A stretch of DNA of 64,000 bases from Physcomitrium patens. Lineage: Eukaryota > Streptophyta > Bryopsida > Funariales > Funariaceae. Below, one piece after another: positions 34,560 through 46,059 of the stretch (position 1 is its first letter; each line of letters opens with the position of its first letter). The notes below the pieces were generated by a model. That model ran no database searches. It was not told where the DNA came from and saw nothing but the letters and a program-made list of their open reading frames with translations. The position numbers were made by a program, and so were the translations under genes. The stretch lies in the NCBI RefSeq assembly GCF_000002425.4, contig NC_037259.1, positions 5,113,481 to 5,177,480 of the forward strand. Reading direction: 5' to 3'.

Positions 34560-37500
34560 TATAGCAGTCGATAGAAAGAATAGAGAGATCGCAAGCAAGA
34601 AATTTGTTGCGTAACGAGCAAGAATGGAAGTTAAAAAAGAATCATCGACAATATTCGATTAAACCATGGTTTCATGCCTATTGGTATATCCGAGTATACC
34701 CAGAAGCTGATCGACATCAAATATTTCAGAAGTATATATCGTTAGAGAAATTGCCAAGAGCACTTACAAAAAAATTTGATCAATAGATCAGTGTTTTCCT
34801 TGAAGTCATTAACTATGAGTGGAGGAATTACAAAAGAATTAGATACTCCATTGGATACGTTTCCAATAACAGAAGTTTTCAATTCCATCAAAATTAGTTC
34901 AATAGAGTGGCATTAATTATTGGTCAATAAGGGCCAATTCAGTGTATTTCAAAATCCATGGTAATCACCTCCAATTCAATCGACAAACTTATTAAAGGAC
35001 AATAATAGTAAATTGAAAAAACTTAAAAATTCTGAACAATCAATTTGGGAAGGCACAAGTTGTTTTAAAAAAAGATTAAGTGAAACATTGTTATCTTCAA
35101 TGGTGACGGGTAGTCCAGTGGTTCCAATAGCAATACAAATAGGTGATGTGAGCAATCGCAAAATGAGCGTGGCTCCATTACCTACTTTTAGGGATTTTTT
35201 AGGTGCAGATCCCAATCAACATTTGTCTCAGTTTTTGATAGTATGTGTAGCCAATAATGGAAGAATTGAAGATATTTGGTTATGATGGTTGCGAACAACT
35301 TTAAAGGACACAATATTTGAATGGTACAACTGTCAACTAATGGATCAATTTCTCAATTGGGAAGCATTGAAGAATGCATTTTTAATCCATTTTCGCCCAA
35401 TTAGTTTTGAGGATTGACTTCGAGAAAGATTAATGACAAGAAAAATGGATCCAAAAGAGGTAATGGAATCATACTATGGTCGTGTGGCAAATATACTCCG
35501 CAAGTGGCTAAATTATCAAATGCCAGAGGCTTTTGTATTATCCATATTAATCAACAGATTGCACCCACCCGAATTAAAAATATTTCTAAAAGAGGGTCAA
35601 CCAAATACAATAACTACATCTCTTAATAGAGCCAAGGTTTAGAAAGAATGTCATTATGATCAATTTTTAACTACGGGTGCCATGATGATTCTAGTTCAAG
35701 GCAACTATCAAAATCCAACTTGGAATAGATTAGTGGGTAGTTATCCACGGATGTTAGAAACAATGGCCAATTCCAGTGCCAATATTCAGGGGCCAGTTAA
35801 TGTCACCCCATTACAAGCTATACCACCGAATGTGACAACAGCATATGCTCTATATTTTCCGTATCAATAACAAGCATTAACTACGACAGAATTACCATTA
35901 ATACCAGTCCCATGAGATTCCAATGAAATCTTATTATTGAACGTGATGAAGAAAATGGAGGAAATGGTCGTTAATATGGCCAAGGATAAGGAGAAGAGGT
36001 ACAAGCCTATCAATACTATGACCAATGTATGGTGCAATAATTGTAAGGGCCACGGTCATTTAGTAACAGAATGCCCTTCACCCTGACAAATGATGAGTCA
36101 ATGTACATTTTACGGAGGAAAGCACTTAACAGCTAATTGTTGGAATTGGCAAAGGCAATAACAATTTAGTAATCAGACCATGATTCCACCGACTTAGTGA
36201 GAAGTCAATCAAGTTCAAATAAAAAATACGTATGGATGGAATAGAAATTGATCTTATCAATAAAATCGAGCATTCAATAACTTTCAAAGTTCTAATTTTA
36301 ATCAGAAGACTACATCAAACCTCCAGACCTACGATAAGGAGCAGCAGAGGTATCACCAATATGCTCCACTGACGTCATCGAACTAAGTTCCCTTCGTACC
36401 AATGGGACAACCAGGATCATTTTCTAATCCTACATGGAACAAGCCTAGTAGGTATATATTGGTGGAGACACCCACTATGCCTAATGGAGGTGCAAGAAGA
36501 CCACTTCGTTGTTTTCGTTGCACACAGATTGGTCATTACGTGAATGAATGTCCCAATGCTAGAGCCAGTGACGATTATACACCAGTGTGTGGAAATTACA
36601 CGCAGTTGGACCAAACTTATCAACAATGTAACGCTCCATTCAATTTCAATAATCGGGATCAGCAGATCCAAAATCAAGGAAAAATGGAAGAGATAAATCA
36701 AGGTCTTGAAGATTCTCTAATAAATCAGGTGGAATATATCCAAGCCGTTCTTACTAAGAGTCAGTAAAAAGGGAAAGGACTAATTCAACATTTGGATGAG
36801 TCAGATGTGAAGGACTAATTTGACTCAATTATGGCGACATCTAATCCAAGTCCTCTTATGGGCCTCCTACCTAGTATGACACATGAATTAGTTGGGTAAC
36901 CCAATGAGGTCTAAATTATGGAGGCTTTGATCCCGTTTCAAGTTGTTTCGTTCTCTACATAGTTTTGAGAAACATCCTATCCATTAAAAGATCCTCTCGA
37001 GGGTTCAAATTCCAATGAAGCTTTGGCTATTGTTCCAATTCCAAGTCTAGAATGAAAGAATATCTTACCTCTCGGAGTTAAACTCAAACCAATGAAAAGA
37101 AAGAGGGCATTGGGAATTACCTTAAATATAGAATCCTATGATATTTTGAAGGATCTAGATGCTACTTGGACTTCTAATTCTATGAAGCAACTTCTAATGA
37201 TCCTACTAGAGTACCATTCTACATTGAATTCATCGTTAACACGGTATACGCAATACAATAAGGAAGTTTGTGAAGTCAATTTGAATCCTAATCTAGGTGC
37301 ACCAATCATCGATGTTTCGATTGACGGTATTATGATCTTGGGTGTTCAGGTAGATGGTGGTTCTAGCATCAATTTAATGAACGTTAATACAATGGATGCT
37401 TTAGATTTGGAAGACTTAGTACCTACAATATTGTTGTTAAGGATGGCAGATCATAGCGAGATTAAACCAATGGATATTTTATGGAGTGTTCAAACTATAA

Positions 37501-37580
37501 TTATCGGTATTGCATATAAAATTGACTATATTATCTTTTGGTTACAACATTCGACTTTATCGTATTCAATTTTATTGTGA
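34560..37580 (+). mobile_element. Element C gag-protease region
   Basis: Leader (about 34600-34790), then the gag core with APLPTFRDFLGADPNQHLS and YYGRVANILRKW, then CCHC-type knuckles at about 36030-36080 (CNNCKGHGHLVTEC), 36103-36140 (degenerate), 36511-36552 (CFRCTQIGHYVNEC) and 36588-36630 (degenerate). The protease core VQVDGGSSINLMN is at about 37345-37385. It is the clear counterpart of the element B gag. It is a fossil with many breaks. Confidence 0.82.
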
Positions 37581-38219
37581 AGATCCTAGCTTTATCAAGC
37601 AAAGCCCAACAATGATTGGGATCAAGGTACTTTGACAATTGGCAAGGGCGGAGATAAAATGGTGTTACAAATGTACTCAGTACACTATCACGGGGAGTCT
37701 CAATTGCCAGCATCTGAATTGATGTTGGACGATGAGCTTAGCTCCGATGTTGACGCAGTAGCACTAATTACGGAGGCATCCGTGGAAGTAACCTAACACT
37801 CTAGAGTAGTATACCAATGTAGCAATCTAAGAGAGTACTTGATATACTCGTCGAAATCGGAAATCTCTACTAAAGTTAATATTGATTGAATGACTAAGTA
37901 TGATATGTACCATATGAGTGCCCTAAACACAGGTTTCAGTACTTTGTACATGTCGGACTTACCAACTAATTTGAAACTCATGTGGGAGTTGAAACAGAAC
38001 ATTGCCCCTACACATTTATGTCAAACTATCAACTTAGTAACCACAGCAGAGCCTCAGACAATTAAGGTCTATGAAGGTATTAAAGAACAGGAGTTGACCT
38101 GGTGGACAAAATTTTTCTTGCATCATAAATTAGCTTTTGCTTGGACTTATGATGATCTAAAAGGTATCCCCACTGAAGTTTGTGAGCATCATATCATTTT
38201 AGAGGAGAATGCTAAACCG

Positions 38220-39065
38220 GTATGGTAGAGGCAACATCACCTTAATCCTAAATATTCCCTCATGGTAAACAAGGAATAGGACAAGCTTCTTGCGGTTGGT
38301 TTTATTTACCTGGTACAGAATAGTAAGTAGGTTTCTCCAATCGTGATGGTGCCAAAAAAGAATGGAAAAATCCAAATTTGTCAGGATTTCCAAAAATATA
38401 ATACGGCCACCAAGAAAGATTACTTTCCATTACCTTTTAGAGATAGTATATTAGATGTCGTAGCAAGTCATGAATGTTATTCATTCCTTGATGTATTTTC
38501 CAGATATAATCAAGTTCAAATTACACTAGAAGACCAGTTGAAGACAACCTTTACTACAGATGGGGGCATATTTGCTTATTGCGTTATGCCTTTTGGATTA
38601 TGTAATGTCTCAGCCACGTTTCAGTGAGTGATGACTCAGGCCTTCCAAGACTATCTCCAGATATTTATGAAGATCTTTTTAGATGACTTTTGTGCATTCA
38701 GTACAAACAAGATCATCTTAATTGTTTGGACAAATGTTTAGCTCCGTGCATTAAGTTTGGAATATCGTTGAACTTGGAGAAGTATCAATTTGGTATTCCA
38801 TCCAAAAAATTATTAGGACATATTGTCTCTAGCCATGGTATTGCTACGGATCCTAACAAAGTAAAGCATATAATGAACTTGCCCAGACCAGAGATAGTCT
38901 TTGGTATTCAAAGGTTTATCGACCATGTCAGTTATTATCACTGCTTTATTCGTTCGTTTGCAGTTATTTGTCAACTTTTAACAAACCTACTGAAAAAACC
39001 TCCGTCAGATGGAACTAGTCCCCTCTAAATCATGGAGTGTACCATGGCCTTTGAGGCATTAATGT
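38220..39065 (+). mobile_element. Element C reverse transcriptase region
   Basis: Landmarks: VMVPKKNGKIQICQDFQKYN (about 38345-38400), SFLDVFSRYNQV (about 38485-38520), FAYCVMPFGL (about 38570-38600), the FLDD catalytic box near 38676, and the thumb/connection HIVSSHGIATDPNKV. It belongs to the Ty3/gypsy group and is fossil. Confidence 0.85.
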
Positions 39066-39099
39066 CAAAATTGGTCTCTGCACCAATATTGGTGGCACG

Positions 39100-40116
39100 T
39101 CGTTGAACGGATGGAAGGATTGGAGGAGGATGAACATTTGTAGTTGGAACCGAAATCGATGGAACTAATAACAGATACTGCAGCAATTAATTAATTAGAT
39201 AGGCCAGAGGGATCGTAATTTTTGTAGAGTTTTGTTAGATAATTTTTAGATAGGTATCAATTGAGTGTTTGCGAGGACGCTGCATAGTTAGGAGTGGGGC
39301 TATGTAGAATAAGTAATTATTTTTAGAATATAGATACCTAATTTATAGTTTAAACAGGGATAGATAATTGTTCAAAAGGTAGTTCAGCAGGTAGAATGGA
39401 TGAATGGTTTAGCAGGTAGAATGGATGAATAGTCAGGAAAAGTAGTTATCATCTGTAGTATAGGAGTTGGTATCTCGGAGTAGTACCAGACTGTGATAGT
39501 GCTGAGCCAAAGGCCAGACTGTGAGAGTGCTGAGCCGGGGTAAGCTTGGTGCTACCTCTTTTCTTTTGTTTGTTATTTTCTTTGAATAAGAGGATTGAAA
39601 GTTTCTAAATATTGTGAAGTGAATTATGGAATGGAAATGTGATTGGTATTATTTGAGAAGAAGAAAGATTGAATGCTGAAATCTGATTGTAATTCAGTAG
39701 AGAGAATGAGTCTATGTTTGTGTGAAACACTGTAATGTGAATGGCAGTTCTGTGTGAAGAATTCCAGGGATTGGAACGAGGGTAATTGTGTGCTCAAAGC
39801 TGTGAGGGTGCAGTATTACAGTTGGAGATTATGAGGATGAATATATTGGTGGAAATAGGAGTTATTGGTATGATTGAATTGCTGTAAGGAAGAGATCGAT
39901 AAGGTGAAGGAGGAGATTATAGTTTCCTTGTGTGTTCAGATATTAGAAATAGAGACAATACATTCAGGAGGTAATTGATTGTGTGACCCTAACGTGAACG
40001 CTTAAGCAACTAGTCATTCTTTGTGTTCAAATCTCCCTATACGAATTTATACTGGGAGGTTTCTTCCGAAATAAGTAAAACAAGCAATCACATTTTGGCA
40101 CCGATGCCGGGGAGTG
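39100..40116 (+). mobile_element. Family-B piece inside C: 3' internal end, LTR, primer site
   Basis: It begins in sequence matching C's own 3' internal end (39105-39302 against about 43750-43940: 'ggattggaggaggatga...ttgtagttggaac', 'gctgcatag', 'ggggctatgtagaat'), runs through a B-type LTR (39303-40092) and ends in a tRNA-Asp-type primer site (40096-40116). RNase H/connection sequence of C resumes directly (ALKYMINKPQLN). The order internal-LTR-internal is not that of a normal insertion. Confidence 0.8.
39303..40092 (+). repeat. Family-B LTR (790 bp)
   Basis: TGTAGAATAAGTAATT ... AATCACA, aligning with the minus-strand LTR at 11715-12490. It contains a short local duplication ('gtagaatggatgaat') and a second 'agactgtga.agtgctgagcc'. 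Confidence 0.85.
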
Positions 40117-40127
40117 ATAACGCCCTC

Positions 40128-40433
40128 AAATACATGATTAATAAGCCTCAATTGAATAGGCGCATTATCCGATGGATATTACTTCTACAAGACTTCAATT
40201 TTACGATTGTTGTACGATCTAGGAAAAACATGCAAATACCGATCATTTATCCCCGTTTTCTAATATTCTCAACAATGAGCTTGTCCTTGATGCTCTACCC
40301 AATGCCAAATTATTTGTAGTGGATTTGATTTCCCCCGAGTATAGTGAAATCATTCAGTTTTTGACCTTCCACACTTTTTCGCCGACTTTCACTGAGAAGC
40401 TTAAGAAGCGATTCATTTTGAAGAGTGCCCCAT
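40128..40433 (+). mobile_element. Element C RNase H/connection remnant
   Basis: LKYMINKPQLN and RRIIRWILLLQDFNFTIVV match the end of RNase H in this group. It is decayed and continues after the solo LTR. Confidence 0.75.
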
Positions 40434-42222
40434 TGTCATGATGTAACACAACTAATAGGTGAAAGAGTGTGGAGATTATTGTAATTTAAGAGATCTTAGT
40501 TCAAAGTATTAGAACAAATTATCTTAGAAATATAGTTAATAGTCAAAGAGGTAGAAAAATTAAAAGGTACTAATGCTGCCTTTTAGAACGGTGACTTCTA
40601 CTAACTTTATAGCACCATAAGTAAGGCAAATCAAAGTAGATTGGAAAAATAAATGATATATGCATCTTTAGAAGGAAGTTAAGAGTAAATTCTAGAAAAA
40701 AGTTACTTAGAAAAACTATTTATTAATATCCGGAGAGGGCCAGTTATGAACTAGGATCAAAATCAGACCCTCGGGCACAAAACCGAGTCTCGACGACGAC
40801 TCCGGGGTTCTTTTGGAGATCGAAGAAAGAGATTTGATAGCAGACTAAATAGGCTTTCTATAAGTGTTGATTTTGGATGATTTGGAGTTGACATGACTTT
40901 GTAAGAGCTTTGCAAAGTCAAGATTTGTTTCAGATGACTTGGGTTTTATGAAATAAAATAGGATTTACGTTTTGGATGATTTCAAGAGTTTCGTAATAGA
41001 TCTATGGGTGATATTTTGTGAATTTATGGTTATAGTTGTGTTTAATATGTGTTTTAAATTTGAGCTTGATCTAATGGTTGAATTGAGGGATATTGAGGTT
41101 TAAGTGGGTCAAGGTGTCAGAAAGTAGAATTTTAGGTCCAATAGGAGTTTTTGATATTTCTTGCAATCTACTAGTTGGATTGGAGTGAAACTTACGTGAG
41201 ACGATATTAGACTTGTTTTTCTATGTATAGGAGAATTTTAAAATCAATCGAATAGTGAAAATGAGAGATATTGGCTCTAGAAGATTGGCATTAAGATTGG
41301 AGAAGGAGGTCGGCCAATATCCAAGCACATTTTTGATGTTATCGTTAATTTGATAACTCCGATCCTTATCAATTTTTTTGTATTTGTTTTTAACTTATTT
41401 TTTTAGAAGCTTGAAAAAATTGAATTAAGATCAACGATTTATTCATTAGTTATTGAGGTTTAAAACTGTTGTAAGAATTAGGTTTTGGTTTAGGATTTGG
41501 TTAGGATTTGGTTTGGGATTTAGGATTTGGATTAGGGTTTGATTTAGGGTTTAGGATTTGGATTAGGATTTGTTTTAGGGTTTGATTTAGGATTTAGGAT
41601 TTGGTTAGGATTTGGTTTAGGGTTTAGGATTTGATTAGGATTTGATTAGGATTTGGTTAGGATTTTATTTAGGATTTAGGGTTTGATTAGGGTTTGATTT
41701 AGGATTTAGGGTTTGGTTAGGGTTTGATTTAGGATTTAGGATTTAGATTAGGATTTGATTTAGGATTTAGGATTTGGATTAGAATTTGGTTTGGATTTGA
41801 TTTAGGGTTTAGGGTTTGGTTTAGGATTTGGTTTAGGATTTGGTTTAGGATTTGGTTGGGGTTTGGTTTAAGGTTTATTTAGGATTTAGGATTTTATTAG
41901 GATTTAAGATTCAATTAGTTTTGGCCTAAAGTTTGAATGAAGTTCAATAGGATTTCAACTAGAATTAAATTAAGATTGAATTGAGATGTATTTGAGTGAT
42001 ATTTGTGTTCTTTCTAATGTTTCTTTAAGAATTCTTATTGTTTGTTTGAAATTATTTTGAGATTTCTTTGAATTTGATTAAGCTTGCTTAGCATTATTAT
42101 GATCTAATTAGAACATTGTTAGTATTCTATTAGAATTAGGATTTTTTTATTATAATTTCCATTATTCCTTCCACAGCCAAGTATCCGAAGCATTCTCAAG
42201 CAAGACTTCACGTATTACGACA
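40434..42222 (+). repeat. Solo LTR with A-type ends, 1789 bp
   Basis: It starts TGTCATGATGTAACAC (cf. element A TGTCGTGTTGTAACAC) and ends in 'ttcacgtattacgaca' (cf. A 'agcacgtaatacgaca'), preceded by a matching 'cacagcca...cattctc.agca' stretch. It is flanked by CCAT on both sides (40430-40433 and 42223-42226), a likely short target duplication. Host element C coding sequence continues across it. The interior differs strongly from the A LTR and carries the telomere-like array. Confidence 0.8.
41478..41900 (+). repeat. Degenerate TTTAGGG-like array
   Basis: About 420 bp of variants such as 'ttaggatttgg', 'tttagggttt' and 'gatttaggatttagg'. The TTTAGGG unit of plant telomeres is visible many times, but most units have drifted to TTTAGGAT/TTTGG. 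It lies inside the solo LTR, so it is not a chromosome end. Confidence 0.8.
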
Positions 42223-42299
42223 CCATACACGATGATTCGCAATGCTTTGTATAAACAAGGCAAAGATGGCATTTTATGATGCTGTATCTTTCAAAGTGA

Positions 42300-43340
42300 A
42301 GTATAGTAGATACTAGAGGGTTTTCATTTGGATAGTTGTAGTGATTATTTTGCGGGCGACAGCATTGCTCGCAAGGCTTTAATGGCAGGATATTGGTGGC
42401 CCACTATGTTTTCTGATGCACACCAATTTGTTCGTCATTGTAATCCCTGTCAACAAATTGGTCGACCCACGAGCATTTCAGCCATGCCGTTAGTACCAAT
42501 CTTGGCACATGCATTGTTTGAAAAATCAAGTATTGATTTTGTCGGTCCCATCGCACCAACGTCAAAACCTAGCAAAAAATGCTATATTTTAGTTGCCACA
42601 TACTATGTAACAAAATGGGCAGATGCTATTACTATTCGCCATCATAATGTCAGTACTGTCGCCACTATTTTTTACGAGAATATTATAATTCTATTTGGAT
42701 GTCCGAAAGAATTAGTTAGTGATCACGACACCTATTTTATAAATGCTACCATAGCTGCATTGACGAACATATATGAGATTAAGTACCAGAAAACCACTCC
42801 ATATCATCCTTGCACAAATAAGCAAACAGAAAAGACCAAAGGAATTTTGTGCAAGGTCTTGACTAAGACAATTTTGAGAGTAGGTACCAATTAGGAGAGC
42901 AAATTCTTTGCAGCTTTGTAGGCGTATCGTACCACATATAAAGTAACTACCAACACTACATCGTTCCAAATAGTTTACGGACAAGAGGCAATTTTACCTA
43001 TCGAGTTGGAGGTTCAAAGTTTACGGATTGCTTTGGATGGACGTCTTGGTGACAACGAGTCATTACATTCTTGGTTGGCAAAATTAGAGGAATTGGATAA
43101 AATACTGGCTACAGCTCTTTTCCACATGGAAGCAACTCAAAAATGGAAGAAGAGTTACTATGATAGTAAACTGCGTCCAAAGATTTTTATGCCTAATGAT
43201 TTGGTATTATTATATGATAGCCGGTTTAAACATTTTTTGGACAAATTTTAAGTTCACTGGTATGGACCGTATTGGGTGATTGAAAGTTTTTCCAATGGGT
43301 CTGTTCAATTGGAAGATTTCATGGGCCATCGATTTAATAT
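42300..43340 (+). mobile_element. Element C integrase region
   Basis: Zinc-binding module: FAGDSIARKALMAGYWWP then CNPCQQIGRP (about 42440-42470). Catalytic core: SIDFVGPIAP (about 42528), VSDHDTYF (about 42717; DR changed to DH) and a Glu in KQTEKTKG (about 42825). The tail RPKIFMPNDLVLLYDSRF and 'WYGPYWVIESF' is the GPY module. It belongs to the Ty3/gypsy integrases and is fossil with few breaks here. Confidence 0.87.
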
Positions 43341-43583
43341 CCACATTAATAGGAATTAATTATGATTATTTAATATATAATAATCGAGACGAGTTTTAAT
43401 TATTTTTAGAGAGAAACGGACAGTATGGGTAACATGTTATCATTATCACCAGGTAGTAAAAGAATAAGAGTGGAGCACCAGTTAAAGTCATTCTGTGGTG
43501 TTGTTTTGGATTGTTTTCCTAAGATTGCCATTTCTTGTGTTTCTTCTGTATTCGAGAGTAGTAGTTCCAGTTAAAAGTTAACA

Positions 43584-43781
43584 GTGAATAGTCGGTCACA
43601 AGTGTCAATTGAAGATGTTACAGAATGGATGAATCAGCAGCACCATCAATTGGAACTTTGGGATGTCCAAATCTTAAAACTGGAAGCTCAGATCAGTGAA
43701 TTGGGAGAGTATAATGAAGATCTATCAAACCAGTTGAGAAAGGAGTCAATGAAAGGATTAGAGGAAGAAGAAGATTTGTAA
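43584..43781 (+). CDS. Small coiled-coil ORF after integrase in element C
   Basis: 65 codons: QHHQLELWDVQILKLEAQIS and NEDLSNQLRKESMKGLEEEE form a likely coiled coil. The C-terminal end (KGLEEEEDL then stop) has a counterpart at about 39105-39135 in the family-B piece (MEGLEEDEHL then stop), so it existed in the common ancestor. The function is unknown; it could be a remnant of a longer 3' ORF. Confidence 0.4.
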   Translation: MNSRSQVSIEDVTEWMNQQHHQLELWDVQILKLEAQISELGEYNEDLSNQLRKESMKGLEEEEDL

Positions 43782-43940
43782 TTGGAACTAGATTCACTGG
43801 AACCTACATTCGATAATGCAGCAAATGATTAATTAGATGGGCCATAGGAAATAGTAATTTTGTAGAATTTTGTTAAGTAGTTTTTAGATAGGAATTAATT
43901 GTGTATTTACGAGGATGCTGCATAGATAGAAATGAGGCTA

Positions 43941-44304
43941 TGTAGAATAGATATTAGTTTGTTTCTATAAGATATTGGTAAAATAGACTAACAATCTATA
44001 CAATAGTCAATTCAGGAAGACGAATGATTGATTTAGTTATTAAAAGTGGTTAATTATAGGATTACGATTAGAAGCTGGAAATCAAGAGAAATTATATAGG
44101 AATTATAGAAGTTTGTTAGGATGCCAAACTATGATAGTCATGAGCCAGAGTAAGCTTAATACTTCTCCTTTGTTTCTTTGTTTTCTTTGTTGTTGAAAAG
44201 TAATGGATAGTTTCTGAATACTAAGAAGTGAGTCTATGGAATAAATCAGAGATTGATTTATAACTTATTAATTATATAATTAGAGCACTAAGTGATTGAA
44301 TTAT
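43941..44304 (+). repeat. Element C 3' LTR, first part
   Basis: TGTAGAATAGATATTAG and onward aligns with the 5' LTR. It is interrupted by element E at 44305 and resumes at 50323-50700. Confidence 0.85.
44300..44304. repeat. Element E target-site duplication, left (ATTAT)
   Basis: ATTAT here equals ATTAT at 50318-50322. Confidence 0.93.
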
Positions 44305-44834
44305 TGTCACGGACATACATATAATTACCTATATGAATAGATAAAAGTATGTAAAAGTAGGTTAATTGTGTAATATCTTCTAGAGAAGCTTCTTAGAAGC
44401 TTCATAGACGCTGCTTTGACTTTATAGAAGTCTATAGTTGACTTTTAGGTTAGAAACTTGGTCAACAAGTTAGCCATGTGCCACGCATGTTGGAAGCTTA
44501 AAGAACAAGCTAACTACGTGGTCCATCCATAGAAAACTTGCCTTGCAAGCAAAGGCATGTGGCCTAGAAAGTCAACATATATTGGAGGTCTTATAGAACA
44601 TCGCCACGTGGCTTCTAGTTAGATAGTATATATAGAGGCAAGAGTGAAGCCCTCTTCACTCTTCTCAACTCCATTCTTGCTTCTAGTCTAGTTTCAAGGG
44701 TCTCTAGTTTTCTTGTATTTTGGCAATAGCCATTCTAGTTTCTTTCTTAATATACATATTTCTATTTTGTCCTATTTCTTTTTGAGAAAAGTCTCACTTA
44801 CTCTTTAGCTTTCATCGAGTTCTTGTCCTTGACA
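44305..44834 (+). repeat. Element E 5' LTR
   Basis: 530 bp. TATATATAG box at 44627-44635, predicted start near 44658 within ACTCTTCTCAA (44658-44668), stem-loop arms CAAGAGTGAAG / CTTCACTCTT around it, and two GAAGCTTC motifs (44385-44392, 44396-44403). Confidence 0.94.
44627..44635 (+). promoter_or_regulatory. TATA box in element E 5' LTR
   Basis: TATATATAG; the same box and spacing as in F. Confidence 0.6.
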
Positions 44835-44836
44835 GA

Positions 44837-44847
44837 TTGACAAGAAT
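44837..44847 (+). other. Element E self-priming primer-binding site
   Basis: TTGACAAGAAT two bases after the 5' LTR. It is nearly complementary to the predicted RNA 5' end, and the equivalent stretch in the 3' LTR is ACTCTTGTCAA (50141-50151). Position and length match F. Confidence 0.65.
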
Positions 44848-45046
44848 ACACTTACAATATCAGAGCTTTGTCTTTTCTTGATTAAGAGTGGATTACCCCT
44901 TTTTCTTGATAAGACATAAGCGCATTAGAAGTTGCGGATTACCCTCTTTTAAACTGATATTGTTCTTAGTATTTTTTTTGTTATCAATTCCTCTCTTCTA
45001 TTTGTTTTGAGCGTTATTAGACATCTTCTCTTTTCTAAGTGCTACT

Positions 45047-46054
45047 ATGGCAGAGCTTGTTGAAATGAAGAGTGCAATGGCACAGATGCAAGAACAATTG
45101 AGGGAGTTAATGCTTGCGATGCATCAACTCAATTTACCACCACAAGGAGCAACAAGAATGGTAGGAAGTGAAGATATAGAGATGATTGGGGCTGCTTCAG
45201 CATCTGCACCAAACCATGTCCCTTCTCCCAGAATGGAACACCCTTCGAGTGTTAGAGAACCGAGAGTTGCCTTGCCCGAGAAGTTTGATGGTACCAGATC
45301 CAAGTTTCGAGGATTCATCAATCAGGTCCAATTAGTGATTGAACTTCAACCCCAGAGCTATCCAACTCCAGGGTCACAAGTAAGATTCATTGGTACACTT
45401 CTTTCAGATTCAGCATTGTCATGGTTTTCATCTTTTCTTGAACGACGAGATCCAATATTGGATAATCTGGAGGCTTTTTTGGCGGAGTTTCGATCCATGT
45501 TTGGAGAACATGATGCAATTCGTGTTGCAACCAACAAGATCCATATTTTGCGACAAGGCAATCGATCAGTAACATTATATGCTTCGCAATTTCGACAACT
45601 TGCAACTGATATCAAGTGGGATGATGCCGCACTTGTGAGTCAATTTTTCTACGGATTACAATATGAGGTAAAGAAATTGATGCTTAATTTACCTGATCCT
45701 CAAACATTGAGTCAAGCAATTGACTTTGCTGTGAAGTGCGACAATCGACTTTTTGAATTTCGATCCGAGAGTCGCACAAGTGGGCCTCAACGTTACTACA
45801 ATTCAATGGCAACACCGACGTCTCCTCAACACATACCTTCAGAAGTAGAGGATATGCAAATTGATGCGGTACGTTTCAAACCTCTTACTGAGCAAGAAAA
45901 GTCTCGTCGTCGACAAGAAGGATTGTGCTTATATTGTGGAGAACCTAAGCACACTGCTCAACATTGTCCAAAGAAGCGACGTAACTACAAAATGAGGAGT
46001 ACGGCTGTCAAAAAAGACAGTATGTCGGAAAACGAGTACGTCCAGCTACAATAG
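45047..46054 (+). mobile_element. Element E gag
   Basis: 335 codons. N-terminal coiled coil (VEMKSAMAQMQEQLRELMLA), capsid core (PEKFDGTRSKFRGFINQVQL ... QFFYGLQYEVKKLML), CCHC knuckle CLYCGEPKHTAQHC at residues about 294-307 followed by KKRR. It looks open throughout and is the counterpart of the F gag. Confidence 0.92.
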
Positions 46055-46059
46055 GGACC

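Noticed and set aside
41478-41900. A true chromosome end or ancient telomere fusion point
   Set aside because: The repeats are degenerate, all in one orientation and lie inside an LTR with coding sequence of the same host element on both sides.
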